From contig DASQFN010000112.1 in the NCBI GenBank assembly GCA_035633115.1, forward strand, positions 62,001-126,000: a stretch of DNA of 64,000 bases. Reading direction: 5' to 3'. Numbering within the stretch: the first letter of the stretch is position 1; the number at the start of each line of letters is the position of its first letter. This document shows, piece by piece, positions 17,524-26,700 of the stretch. A program made the translations under genes and the position numbers. The stretch comes from Gemmatimonadaceae bacterium. GTDB taxonomy: Bacteria > Gemmatimonadota > Gemmatimonadetes > Gemmatimonadales > Gemmatimonadaceae. The notes beneath the pieces are model-generated. The model did not search any database. It was given only the letters and a program-made list of their open reading frames with translations, and had not been told where the DNA came from.

Positions 17524-18572
17524 CTACGCAGGTTCCGCCCGACACTCAGACTCAGGCTCCGTCGACAGCCTCAGCCGGCAACAACGGACAGCCCGCGGAC
17601 GATCAGGCGAGCCTCAGAAAGGATCTCCTCAGGTCGATGCTGATCCAGCGACGATTCGAGGAGCGCTGCGCCGAAGCCTATGCTCTCGGGAAGATCGGCG
17701 GTTTTTGCCACCTCTACATCGGACAGGAGGCAATCTCCGCGGGGACGATGTCCATGCTTCGCCCCGACGACTACGTAGTCACTTCCTATCGGGACCATGG
17801 CCAGGCTATCGCGCGCGGAATGAGTCCACGGTCCGTGATGGCCGAGCTGTTTGGGCGACAGGACGGCTGCTCCGGAGGAAAAGGGGGCTCGATGCATCTC
17901 TTCGACAAGAGCCTCAATTTCCTCGGTGGACATGGAATTGTCGGCGGTCACGTACCTCTGGCGGCCGGCGTGGGCTGGGCGATCAAGTACCGCGGCGGCG
18001 ATCAGGTCTGCGTCTGCTTCTTCGGCGAGGCAGCCGTCAACATCGGCGCGTTCCACGAGGCGCTCAACATGGCGTCCCTGTGGAAGCTGCCCTGTGTTTT
18101 CATCATCGAGAACAACCGTTACGGGATGGGTACTGAGATTTCGCGCGCGACCGCTAACGAAGATGTCACGGCTCGCGGCGCGGCATACCGAATGCCCGGC
18201 GAGTCAGTGGATGCGCAGGATGTGTTCGCCGTGCGCGACGCGGTCGGCAGAGCGCTCCACCTCGCAAGAACGCAGAGGCAGCCGACGTTACTCGAGATGC
18301 GCACCTATCGCTTCATGGGTCACTCGATGTCCGACGCCGCCAGCGGCACCTATCGCACTAAGGAAGAGCTCGAGGAAAACATGAAGCGGGATCCGATCCT
18401 CGTGCTTCGCGAGAAGATGCACGCAGGCGGCGAGCTTCCTGATGGAGAACTCAAGAAAATGGACGACGAGGCGAAGGCGATCGCCCAGGATGCATGGGAT
18501 TTCGCCGACAAGAGTCCCGAGCCGCCGCTGAGCGAGCTGTGGGAAGACGTACTCGTCGACACCACGAGCTGA
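17520..18572 (+). CDS. pdhA: Pyruvate dehydrogenase E1 component, alpha subunit
   Basis: 350 residues from ATG 17520. Residues 1-30 are a Gln/Pro/Ala-rich leader. Family motifs follow: RRFEERCAEAYALGKIGGFCHLYIGQEA, YRDHGQAIARGM, GGKGGSMHLFDKSLNFLGGHGIVGGHVPLAAGVGWA, HEALNMASLWKLPCVFIIENN, and the phosphorylation-loop region TYRFMGHSMSDA. It binds thiamine diphosphate with PdhB and decarboxylates pyruvate. The metal/TPP motif, usually GDG, reads GEAAVN here (codons GGC GAG GCA), an unusual departure. The downstream order pdhB-pdhC-lpd defines it as the pyruvate rather than a branched-chain complex, though the latter is not fully excluded. Confidence 0.9.
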   Translation: MTTQVPPDTQTQAPSTASAGNNGQPADDQASLRKDLLRSMLIQRRFEERCAEAYALGKIGGFCHLYIGQEAISAGTMSMLRPDDYVVTSYRDHGQAIARGMSPRSVMAELFGRQDGCSGGKGGSMHLFDKSLNFLGGHGIVGGHVPLAAGVGWAIKYRGGDQVCVCFFGEAAVNIGAFHEALNMASLWKLPCVFIIENNRYGMGTEISRATANEDVTARGAAYRMPGESVDAQDVFAVRDAVGRALHLARTQRQPTLLEMRTYRFMGHSMSDAASGTYRTKEELEENMKRDPILVLREKMHAGGELPDGELKKMDDEAKAIAQDAWDFADKSPEPPLSELWEDVLVDTTS

Positions 18573-18574
18573 CA

Positions 18575-19555
18575 ATGCCAGTCCTCACGTATCGAGACGC
18601 TCTGAGGGAAGCCTTGCGTGAAGAGCTAATCAGGGATGATCGCGTCTTCCTGATGGGCGAGGAAGTCGCTCAGTACAATGGCGCGTACAAGGTCTCCAAG
18701 GGACTGCTGGACGAATTCGGGCCGATGCGGATTGTCGACACGCCGATCACCGAGCTCGGATTTGCGGGAGTTGGTATTGGCTCGGCGATGGTCGGCCTGC
18801 GGCCCATCATCGAGTTCATGACCTGGAACTTCGCTCTTCTCGCGATCGATCAGGTCGTGAACGCAGCAGCGAAGATGCTTTACATGTCCGGCGGACAGTT
18901 TCCGATGCCCATGGTCTTTCGCGGTCCCAACGGCTCGGCCCTTCAGCTCTCAGCGCAGCACTCCCAGGCCTGGGAGAGCTGGCTCGCACACATCCCGGGA
19001 CTGAAGGTCGTCACACCCGGGACCCCTGCCGACGCGAAGGGACTTCTCAAGTCGGCGATTCGCGATGACAATCCCGTGGTGTTTCTCGAGGGCGAGATGC
19101 TTTACAACACCAAGGGCGAAGTGCCCCAGGGTGATTACACCATCCCGCTTGGGAAAGCGGATCTCAAGCGCGAAGGTGACGCTTGCACCATCGTGGCGCA
19201 TGGAAAAATGGTGCTGGTCGCGCTGCAGGTTGCGGACGCTCTCGCCAAGGAAGGAATCGCGGTCGACGTGGTGGACCTGCGCACCGTGAGGCCGATCGAC
19301 ATCGAGGCGATCGCGACCTCTGTGCGAAAAACGAATCGCGCGGTGGTTCTGGAGGAAGGATGGGAGATCTGCGGTGTTGGTGCGCAGGTCGTCGACTTCA
19401 TCCAGCGGGAATGCTTCGACGACCTCGACTCCCCTGTCCTGCGGGTCCATCAGGAAGATGTTCCGATGCCCTACGCAAAGAATCTCGAGCGCGCAGCAAA
19501 GCCGGATGCGCCGAAGGCGATAGCTGCCGTGAAGAAAGTCATGTACCTGGCCTGA
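18575..19555 (+). CDS. pdhB: Pyruvate dehydrogenase E1 component, beta subunit
   Basis: 326 residues from ATG 18575, two bases after the pdhA stop. It starts [42 protein letters not shown], with the glutamate (GEEV) that activates the thiazolium ring. [34 protein letters not shown] and [17 protein letters not shown] are standard. It forms the alpha2beta2 E1 enzyme with PdhA. An in-frame upstream start at 18494 lies inside pdhA and adds only arginine-rich non-homologous residues, so it was rejected. Confidence 0.95.
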   Translation: MPVLTYRDALREALREELIRDDRVFLMGEEVAQYNGAYKVSKGLLDEFGPMRIVDTPITELGFAGVGIGSAMVGLRPIIEFMTWNFALLAIDQVVNAAAKMLYMSGGQFPMPMVFRGPNGSALQLSAQHSQAWESWLAHIPGLKVVTPGTPADAKGLLKSAIRDDNPVVFLEGEMLYNTKGEVPQGDYTIPLGKADLKREGDACTIVAHGKMVLVALQVADALAKEGIAVDVVDLRTVRPIDIEAIATSVRKTNRAVVLEEGWEICGVGAQVVDFIQRECFDDLDSPVLRVHQEDVPMPYAKNLERAAKPDAPKAIAAVKKVMYLA

Positions 19556-19557
19556 CG

Positions 19558-20940
19558 ATGGCGACAAAAGTCGTAATGGAAGCGCTCTCGCCGACAATGG
19601 AGGAGGGGCGCCTCGTCAAATGGCTGAAGAACGAAGGCGATGCCATCAAGTCAGGTGAGGTTCTCGCCGAGGTCGAGACCGACAAGGCGATAATGGAGCT
19701 TGTCGCCCGCGGGGACGGCGTGCTGCGCAAGCGACTCGCCAACGAAGGCGATGCCTCGCCGGTTGGGACAATCCTCGCGGTGATCGCGCCGGCAGAGGAG
19801 AACATCGATGCTTTGATCGCGGAGGCGGGAGCCGCGGCGCCCGCAGCCGCCGCGCCCGCGGCTCCGGCCGAGTCGCAGGGTGAAGCTTCAACACCTCAAC
19901 AGGAGGCGTCACAACCGAGCGAGGGCGGAGGGGCTGCGGTTGCAGCTCCCCCGAAGCCGCCGCCGTCGGCGTCCGGCGGGGACCAAGCCGGCGCCGCGCA
20001 AACACCGCCGGCGCCCTCACCGCCATCGCCTGCTCCCGCGCAGCCTCGGAGCGGAGGGAACGGACGCCAGCGCACTTCACCGCTCGCACGTCGTCTCGCC
20101 TCCGACCGCGGAATCGAGCTGTCACTCGTTCGCGGCTCGGGCCCGGGTGGACGAATCATCAAGCGCGACATCGAGAGCGCCGTGGCGAGCGCCGCGGCTC
20201 GTCCCAAGCCTGCTGCTGCAGCTGCCGCTCCCGCAAAACGAATCATCAGTCGCGAAGGCGATTTCCAGGACGTGCCGCTCACGCAGATCAGGAAGACGAT
20301 CGCGCGACGTCTGTCGGAATCCCTCGGGCCGATCCCGACTTTCTATCTCACCGCGGAGTTCGACATGGTCCGCGCGTCCGAGATGCGGGCGGCGTTCAAG
20401 GAGCTCGGCGAAGAATTCAAGGTGTCGTTCAACGACATTGTCCTCAAAGCCGTCGCGAATGCCCTCGCCGATCACCCGGAAGTCAATGCGCACTGGATGG
20501 GAGATCGTATTCGGCACTTCAACCGCGTGCATGTCGCGATGGCCGTCGCCGTCGAGGAAGGGTTGATCACGCCGGTCATCTTCGACGCTGACCGCAAGAG
20601 TCTACCCGACATCTCACGGGAGGCGCGACATCTCGCGGAGCTCGCGCGCAATCGCAAGCTCACTCCCGAGCAGTATACAGGGTCGACGTTCTCCGTCTCG
20701 AACCTTGGAATGCTCGATATCGAGCACTTCACCGCCATCATCAATCCACCCGAGTCCGCGATCCTCGCCGTGGGTGCTGTTGAGGACAAGCCGGTTGTCG
20801 TCGACGGCACCATCTCCGTGCGCCAGCGCATGCGCGTGACAATGAGCTGCGACCACCGTGTGATCGATGGCGCAACGGGAGCGCGTTTCCTGCAGGCGCT
20901 GCGGCGCCTCATTGAGAATCCGCTCCTGCTGGTTCTTTGA
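19558..20940 (+). CDS. pdhC: Dihydrolipoamide acetyltransferase (pyruvate dehydrogenase E2)
   Basis: 460 residues from ATG 19558. Domains in order: one lipoyl domain (about 1-80) with the acceptor Lys43 in [11 protein letters not shown]; a long Ala/Pro/Gln-rich swinging linker (about 85-165); a peripheral subunit-binding domain [16 protein letters not shown] and GRIIKRDIE (about 165-205); and the catalytic domain from about 240 ending [26 protein letters not shown] with the active-site His and Asp. It takes the acetyl group from E1 to CoA and forms the core of the complex. A single lipoyl domain is usual for many bacteria. Confidence 0.95.
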   Translation: MATKVVMEALSPTMEEGRLVKWLKNEGDAIKSGEVLAEVETDKAIMELVARGDGVLRKRLANEGDASPVGTILAVIAPAEENIDALIAEAGAAAPAAAAPAAPAESQGEASTPQQEASQPSEGGGAAVAAPPKPPPSASGGDQAGAAQTPPAPSPPSPAPAQPRSGGNGRQRTSPLARRLASDRGIELSLVRGSGPGGRIIKRDIESAVASAAARPKPAAAAAAPAKRIISREGDFQDVPLTQIRKTIARRLSESLGPIPTFYLTAEFDMVRASEMRAAFKELGEEFKVSFNDIVLKAVANALADHPEVNAHWMGDRIRHFNRVHVAMAVAVEEGLITPVIFDADRKSLPDISREARHLAELARNRKLTPEQYTGSTFSVSNLGMLDIEHFTAIINPPESAILAVGAVEDKPVVVDGTISVRQRMRVTMSCDHRVIDGATGARFLQALRRLIENPLLLVL

Positions 20941-20960
20941 ACCCTCTCGGTAATGACTAA

Positions 20961-22367
20961 ATGGCTTCATACGATCTGATCTTTATCGGTGGCGGGCCGG
21001 CTGGGTACGTCGGCGCCATTCGGGCCGCGCAGCTTGGAATGTCCGTCGCCGTAGTGGAGAAAGAGGGATTGGGCGGCACCTGTGTTCTTTGGGGATGCAT
21101 TCCCGCCAAGGCGCTTCTCGAGTCCGCCTCTCTCGCCAACAAGGTGCGAAGGGCCGCCGACTTCGGGATAACAGTCAGCGAGCCAAAGTTCGACTACGGC
21201 GTTGCGATGAAGCGCTCGCGTGCCGTGAGCACGCAGAACTCGAAAGGCGTTGAATTCCTGTTCAAGAAAAACAAGATCACGAACATCAAGGGGACGGGAA
21301 AGCTCGCTGGAAAGAACGCAGTATCCGTGAAGACCGCGGACGGGAAGGAGGAAAAACACGAAGCCAAAAAGGGAATCGTCATCTCTACCGGCTCGCGCGT
21401 GAAAGGACTCCCCCAGTCCGGCCTCGAGCTCAACAAGACAACGATCATTTCCTCCGATGAAGCTCTCGTTCTGGAGCGCGCGCCGAAAACGATGGCGATC
21501 GTAGGCGCGGGCGCCGTGGGATGCGAGTTTGCCGACGTCTTCAACGCATTCGGCACGAAGGTCACGCTGATTGACGTGATGCCGGCGATTCTTCCGCTGG
21601 AGGATGGCGACTGCTCGGTTGAGCTGGCTAAGAGCTTCAAGAAGCGCGGAATCGACGTGATTACGGGAGCCAAGATCGGCAACGTCAAGGCGGCCAGGAA
21701 TTCGGTGACCATGTCGCTCGATGTCGGCGGAAAAACCCAGAGTCTGGAGGTCGAGCAGGTTCTGGTCGCGGCCGGGCGGGCTCCGAACGTGGAGGACGTC
21801 GGCCTCAAGGAGGCAGGCGTTCAGCTCACCGACAAGGGCTTCGTCAAGATCAATGATCGGATGGAGACCACGGCAAAAGGCATCTTCGCAATCGGCGACG
21901 TTGCCGGACCTCCAATGCTGGCGCACAAGGGATCACGCGAAGGCGTGGTGCTGGCCGAGCTCCTCGCCGGAGATCCGCACGTGCAGATGATGAATTACGG
22001 CAACATTCCCAACGCGACCTACTGCCACCCTGAAGTCGCGTCGGTCGGCCTCACCGAGCAGCAGTGCAAGGAGAAGAAGCTCGAGTTCAAGGTCGGGAAG
22101 TTTCCTTTCTCCGCTAACGGGCGGGCGCGTACCTCGGGCGAGACTGAGGGCTTCGTCAAGATCATCCGCGACTCGAAGTACGGCGAGATACTCGGTGCGC
22201 ACATCATTGGATCGCACGCGACCGAGATACTGCACGAGCTCGTCGTCGCGCGGGCGAATGAGTTCACCGTTGATGAAGTCGATCTGGCGATTCACGCCCA
22301 CCCGACTCTGTCTGAGGCGGTGGCCGAGGCCTGCCTCGATTCGGTCGGCAAATTGATTCACGCCTGA
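20961..22367 (+). CDS. lpdA: Dihydrolipoyl dehydrogenase (E3)
   Basis: 468 residues from ATG 20961. FAD-binding GGGPAGYVGAI, the redox-active disulfide in GGTCVLWGCIPAKALLE (Cys41 and Cys46), NAD-binding IVGAGAVGCEFADVF, FAIGDVAG and the C-terminal AIHAHPTLSEAVAEA with the catalytic His and Glu are all present. The residues between the two cysteines (VLWG) differ from the commoner LNVG. E3 reoxidises dihydrolipoate on E2 and on H-protein, so it serves both lipoate systems represented in the window. Confidence 0.95.
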   Translation: MASYDLIFIGGGPAGYVGAIRAAQLGMSVAVVEKEGLGGTCVLWGCIPAKALLESASLANKVRRAADFGITVSEPKFDYGVAMKRSRAVSTQNSKGVEFLFKKNKITNIKGTGKLAGKNAVSVKTADGKEEKHEAKKGIVISTGSRVKGLPQSGLELNKTTIISSDEALVLERAPKTMAIVGAGAVGCEFADVFNAFGTKVTLIDVMPAILPLEDGDCSVELAKSFKKRGIDVITGAKIGNVKAARNSVTMSLDVGGKTQSLEVEQVLVAAGRAPNVEDVGLKEAGVQLTDKGFVKINDRMETTAKGIFAIGDVAGPPMLAHKGSREGVVLAELLAGDPHVQMMNYGNIPNATYCHPEVASVGLTEQQCKEKKLEFKVGKFPFSANGRARTSGETEGFVKIIRDSKYGEILGAHIIGSHATEILHELVVARANEFTVDEVDLAIHAHPTLSEAVAEACLDSVGKLIHA

Positions 22368-22374
22368 CGCCGCC

Positions 22375-23091
22375 GTGACGGAAAAAACTGACGCCCGTGA
22401 GCTCTGGATTGTATCGCTCGGACTGACGCCGTACGAGGAGGCCCTCGAACTTCAGCGCACCCTTGCCGCAGAGCGTATCAGCGGAGCGATTCCGGAAGAC
22501 ATCCTGCTGCTGGTCGAGCACCCTCCTGTCGTAACCCTCGGAAGATCTGCCAAGTCGCGGAATCTCGTTTCGAGTCCGGAGTATCTCGCCTCTAGAGGCG
22601 TGGAGCTTTTCGAGGTGGAGCGTGGCGGCGACGTGACATTTCACGGGCCCGGCCAGCTGGTTGGGTATCCGATCATCGATCTCAAGCGACACAAGGTCGA
22701 CCTGCACTGGTATCTCCGCCAGGTGGAAGAAGCGTTGATTCGCACGCTCGCTCCCTATTCCATCCCTGCAGAGCGAAACCCCGGCTTCACAGGAGTGTGG
22801 ACGAGGGGTAGAAAGATCGCGTCCATCGGAGTTCACACGCGCGATTGGGTGACATGGCACGGCTTCGCGCTGAACGTCACGACCGAGTTGTCCTACTTTG
22901 ATCTGATAATTCCTTGCGGCATCGAGGGTGTGACAATGACTTCCATCGAGCGGGAGATAGAAGCGTCGTCTGGCCTTCCCGCGCTGACGCTCGACGCCGC
23001 GGGTGAAATTATCGCTGGATCGTTTGGTGATCTATTCGATCTCGCGCCCGTCGTCGTGGATGCAGCTGCGCTATCGGCAACTCTCTCCTAG
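22375..23091 (+). CDS. lipB: Octanoyl-[acyl carrier protein] transferase
   Basis: 238 residues from GTG 22375, seven bases after lpdA. LLLVEHPPVVTLGRSAKSRNL, RGGDVTFHGPGQLVGYPIIDL and GRKIASIGVHTRDWVTWHGFALNV (Lys147) lead to LIIPCGIEGVTMTS with the acyl-accepting Cys181; these are the catalytic residues of LipB. It moves octanoate from acyl carrier protein to lipoyl domains for LipA to finish. It closes the lipA-pdh-lpd cluster and is distinct from the LipM-like gene at 642. Confidence 0.95.
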   Translation: MTEKTDARELWIVSLGLTPYEEALELQRTLAAERISGAIPEDILLLVEHPPVVTLGRSAKSRNLVSSPEYLASRGVELFEVERGGDVTFHGPGQLVGYPIIDLKRHKVDLHWYLRQVEEALIRTLAPYSIPAERNPGFTGVWTRGRKIASIGVHTRDWVTWHGFALNVTTELSYFDLIIPCGIEGVTMTSIEREIEASSGLPALTLDAAGEIIAGSFGDLFDLAPVVVDAAALSATLS

Positions 23092-23142
23092 TTCGCGCCG
23101 TCGCTCGAGACTCGTTGTATCGGCGCAACTAGCGCCTGCTGG

Positions 23143-24063
23143 CTACCGTGCGCGATCCACCTTTCGTAGGAACGCCCGGAGGACTGCGTTGTAGTGTTCG
23201 GGTTCGTCGTGCATCGTAAGGTGAGCACTCTGCTCGAAGACGACGAGCTCGGCACCGGGTACCAGGCTCTGGTAATAGCGCCCGGCAGCGGGCGTCGACG
23301 AATCGTAGCGCCCCACCGTAAACAATGTCGGCACGGCGATGTCAGCGAGGTGACTTGTCCAGTCTCCGGGAGGACGGCCACGCCGCATGTATCCGGCGAT
23401 GGCTGGATTATTCAGCGCCACGGCACTATCGAGGTCGACTGACCACGGCAGGCGGCGAGCGTGAAAGTGATTCAGGAAAATCTGACGTGCTTTCACATAT
23501 TCCGGCGCATCGGTCGTCTGGTCCCTTTCGTGCCGGACCATCACACTGTACACAGAATCCGGCAGCGTGCGCATCAGACTGTCACGGTCCCGCTGAAATC
23601 GACTCAGAGTGAGCGCCGGTCCTGCGAGAATGAGACTGCGCACTCCCTTCGGCTTTGTCGCCATGTAAGCAACAGCGAGCCTCGCTCCAAAGGAATGTCC
23701 GTAGAGATGAACCTCGCTGAGACCCAGGGCTTCGCGCACCCGCCCGATCTCATCGACGAATCGCTCCATCCGCCACAGTGTCGTGTCAGTCGGTCGATCG
23801 GATTTGCCGCCGCCGAGCTGATCGTAAAAAATCACCCGGCGGTCAGCCGCAATTCCGGCCATCGGCTTGAGATAGAAATGATTGACGCCCGCACCACCGT
23901 GCAAAAGGAGGAGAGGGGTGTCAGGTCCACTGCCCACGACGCGGTACCACACGCGTCCACCTTCGACTGCGATGAAGCCCTCACGCTGCGGAACAGGCAT
24001 TGACGCACAGGCACTCAGAGAAAGGAATGCGGCCGCACTCAAGAAACACCGTGTTCTCGTCAT
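23143..24063 (-). CDS. Alpha/beta hydrolase lipoprotein, proline iminopeptidase-like
   Basis: 306 residues. The N-terminus MTRTRCFLSAAAFLSLSAC ends in a lipobox with Cys19, so the enzyme is probably lipid-anchored outside the inner membrane. LLLLHGGAGVNHFY is the oxyanion-hole region, IFYDQLGGGKSDRP matches the proline iminopeptidase signature, and YGHSFGARLAVAYM holds the nucleophile Ser124; the His is probably in SAHLTMHDEPEHYNAVLRAFL. Family S33 members remove N-terminal proline, but many act on other esters or amides. Its ATG overlaps the stop of the kinase gene upstream (ATGA at 24063-24060). Confidence 0.82.
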   Translation of the reverse strand: MTRTRCFLSAAAFLSLSACASMPVPQREGFIAVEGGRVWYRVVGSGPDTPLLLLHGGAGVNHFYLKPMAGIAADRRVIFYDQLGGGKSDRPTDTTLWRMERFVDEIGRVREALGLSEVHLYGHSFGARLAVAYMATKPKGVRSLILAGPALTLSRFQRDRDSLMRTLPDSVYSVMVRHERDQTTDAPEYVKARQIFLNHFHARRLPWSVDLDSAVALNNPAIAGYMRRGRPPGDWTSHLADIAVPTLFTVGRYDSSTPAAGRYYQSLVPGAELVVFEQSAHLTMHDEPEHYNAVLRAFLRKVDRAR

Positions 24064-26492
24064 TGGGGACGCCCTCCCGTTGGAGACGTAAAGATTCTCT
24101 CGTCGAGTCCGACGCTGCGAACGACCGCGGCAAACCGCGGGCTCCTGCGCAGTGGATCGAATTCCCTTTCGCTGAGCGAGTAGTTGGTGGGAAAATTGTA
24201 GCGGAGGGCGGCCGAACGCTCGAGAGCGCTCAAGGCCGATGCGGTGTCGCCGAGGGCGAGATAAAGCATCGCTCCGAAGCCCTGACGGGCGAAGTCGTGT
24301 CGGACGCGGCCTTGCTCGTCGAGCGTGCGATTCGCCTCGAGCATTGTCACGGCACGTTCCTTATACCCGAGTCGAGCCAGAATTCCGGCCGCGGAGTTCC
24401 GCCACTGCGGTACTCGATTCCACAATCGTTCGGTCAGAATCCGCGCTTTAGCGGTATCGCCGGTGAGCTGGTTGACCTGCGCGGCCATGAACAGTGCCGG
24501 CGGATTGACAGAATCCAGTTGCATTGCCCGGTTCAATTCGATGACCGCCTCATCGTTGTGCCCCGTGAGCGACAACAAGTGTCCCAACCAGCCGGACGCC
24601 ACTGCGGAATACGGATCGAGCATTCGGGCGCGTTCGAATTGTGCCTTCGCCTCCGACACATGACCTGTATAGTGAAGGATGCGTCCATACTGCACGCGAG
24701 CAGACGCGTCCTGGGGATCGAGCGCAACGGCCCGCCGGTGCTCGGCGAACGACCGATCCCACTGGTACGAATCCGAGTAGGCCATACCCAGGGCTGTGTG
24801 GGCCTCCGCGAGCGTCGTATCGAGCGCCAGCGCGCGTTTCGCGGCAGGTATGGCACGGATGCCGACTGCCCGAGGGTCAACGGCACTGAAATACGGAAGT
24901 AGCTCGAGTGCGACACTGAGAGCCGCGTATGCTCGCGCGAAGGTGCTGTCCCTGGCGATGGCCTGCTCAAAATTCTCGATCGCCTGCGCTACGCCGGCCC
25001 CTCTTCGCTCGAGCAGATACCGCCCCCGCAGATAGAGATCGTACGCTTCTGCGTCGGAGGTTCCACTGCTCGTGACGGTACGAAGCATGGCCGCGCTGCC
25101 ACCAGTTACCGCCGTCCCCTGCAGCGCGATGGCAACGTCCCCTGCAAGGTCGTCCTGAATCGAGTATGCCTGCCGGGCATCGCGCTCATAATCCTCCGAC
25201 CAGAACTCACTGTTGTCGGACGCATTCAGCACTTGCGCCGACACGCGAAGTCGGTCGCCGAGACGGCGCACAGTCGCATGCACCACGTAACCGGCGTCGA
25301 GCGCCTTTCCTACATTCTGTGCGTTGATCTCCCGAATTCCGCGATAGCGATACGTGAGCGTACGTGAGACTACACGGATTCCCTGAACTTTTCCCAACGC
25401 TGTCGCGAGACCGTCTGCCATTCCGGACGAGAGATATTCCTGAGTCGAGTCGCCACCCTCGTTGGTGAAGGGAAGGATGGCAATGGATTTCGTCACCGGT
25501 CCTCCGGAACGGCCGAGCTGCGTCCGCACCGCTGCGAATGCAATCGACACGGCGACAACAAAGAGGATCGCGGCGGCGGCCATCACATCGCGACGCGTAC
25601 GCAGATACGGGAGCCTGAAGCGGCCACCCGACGCGTCGGCGTCGAGCGCAGCGAGAATCTCGGCCGCTGATTGCGGGCGTCGCGCGGGATCCTTTTCCAG
25701 ACACTGCATCACAAGCCGCGCGAGAGACACCGGACAATCGGAGCGCCGCTCAGCGACGCCGGTGGGCCGCTCGCTGAGATGCGCTCCGAGCAGCCGACCG
25801 GCTGATCGACCCTCGAACGGCGGGCTCCCGGTCAACAGCTCGTACGCAAGGCATCCGAACGAGTAGAAATCCGCGCGATGATCGATGTCCGAATCACCGG
25901 CGATTTGCTCGGGCGCCATGTATGCGGGCGTGCCGATCGCCATTCCTGCCTGGGTAAACGTGGTGACGGGCGAATTTCCACCTTGGTCCGCCTGGCGTGC
26001 TGCTGTAAGAGCCTTGGCGATTCCAAAATCCGTGACGACTGCTGCGTGCCCCGAGAGCAGCACGTTGTCGGGTTTGATATCGCGATGTACGACGCCGTGC
26101 TCATGCGCGTACGACAGCGCTCGCGCCACATCGCGAAGAACGCTCACTGCCTCCGGTATGCTTACAGCCAGCTCACGACGGAGCCGTTCACGCAGAGACT
26201 GCCCTTCGACAAAGGGCATTGTATAGTAAGGGGTTCCCGCAATCTCGCCGCTCGACAATACAGGAACGATGTTCGCCTGCTGAAGCGAAGCTGCGAGCCG
26301 GATCTCACGCGCGAAACGCTGGGCGGATACTGCAGCCGCAAGATCGGCGGAAAGCACCTTGATGACCACCCGGCGATCGAGGGAACGCTCGAGAGCCACG
26401 AACACACGGGACATTCCGCCGCCTCCGAGCTCGTCCTCGATGGTGTAAATGTCGCCGAGTGTGGCCTGGAGCTGAGCACGAAGGTCCGACAC
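24060..26492 (-). CDS. Transmembrane serine/threonine protein kinase with C-terminal TPR domain
   Basis: About 810 residues from GTG 26492 (VSDLRAQLQATLGDIYTIEDELGGGG). An ATG at 26570 would add 26 residues unlike the family. The Hanks kinase domain spans about 15-285: GGGGMSRV loop, Lys45, HRDIKPDN (Asp138), DFG (Asp155) and APEQ. One membrane helix lies at about 302-324 (VMAAAAILFVVAVSIAFAAV). The outer part begins with a TolB/FlgO-like segment, SIAILPFTNEGGDSTQEYLSSGMADGLATALGKV, then several TPR repeats to the end. It probably senses a periplasmic state and phosphorylates cytoplasmic targets. It is translationally coupled to the lipoprotein hydrolase. Confidence 0.9.
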   Translation of the reverse strand: MSDLRAQLQATLGDIYTIEDELGGGGMSRVFVALERSLDRRVVIKVLSADLAAAVSAQRFAREIRLAASLQQANIVPVLSSGEIAGTPYYTMPFVEGQSLRERLRRELAVSIPEAVSVLRDVARALSYAHEHGVVHRDIKPDNVLLSGHAAVVTDFGIAKALTAARQADQGGNSPVTTFTQAGMAIGTPAYMAPEQIAGDSDIDHRADFYSFGCLAYELLTGSPPFEGRSAGRLLGAHLSERPTGVAERRSDCPVSLARLVMQCLEKDPARRPQSAAEILAALDADASGGRFRLPYLRTRRDVMAAAAILFVVAVSIAFAAVRTQLGRSGGPVTKSIAILPFTNEGGDSTQEYLSSGMADGLATALGKVQGIRVVSRTLTYRYRGIREINAQNVGKALDAGYVVHATVRRLGDRLRVSAQVLNASDNSEFWSEDYERDARQAYSIQDDLAGDVAIALQGTAVTGGSAAMLRTVTSSGTSDAEAYDLYLRGRYLLERRGAGVAQAIENFEQAIARDSTFARAYAALSVALELLPYFSAVDPRAVGIRAIPAAKRALALDTTLAEAHTALGMAYSDSYQWDRSFAEHRRAVALDPQDASARVQYGRILHYTGHVSEAKAQFERARMLDPYSAVASGWLGHLLSLTGHNDEAVIELNRAMQLDSVNPPALFMAAQVNQLTGDTAKARILTERLWNRVPQWRNSAAGILARLGYKERAVTMLEANRTLDEQGRVRHDFARQGFGAMLYLALGDTASALSALERSAALRYNFPTNYSLSEREFDPLRRSPRFAAVVRSVGLDERIFTSPTGGRPQ

Positions 26493-26700
26493 CAGCCTGC
26501 CCGCGAGAAAGGACCGACCCGAATATCGAATGTAGTAGTCGTTGCGCGGCGCGTCGAGCAACGTGGCCAAGGCGCGTGCGGCTCGATGCTACCTTCTTGG
26601 ACGCCCCGGATCCAGTCCTCCGTATCGTCGAACTTGTTCAATCCGCTGGATCCGTTTCACCATGGGGCGATCCCGTGCCCCGCTCCTATATTAGAGACCG

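Noticed and set aside
26607-26654. 9-bp inverted repeat CGGATCCAG / CTGGATCCG with 30-base spacer upstream of the helicase gene
   Set aside because: Wide spacing, no T-run and no second copy seen; it may be chance.
26687-26692. TATATT possible -10 nine bases before the helicase ATG
   Set aside because: No matching -35 at proper spacing (the hexamer is GGGGCG), so it was noted in the gene entry but not called a promoter.
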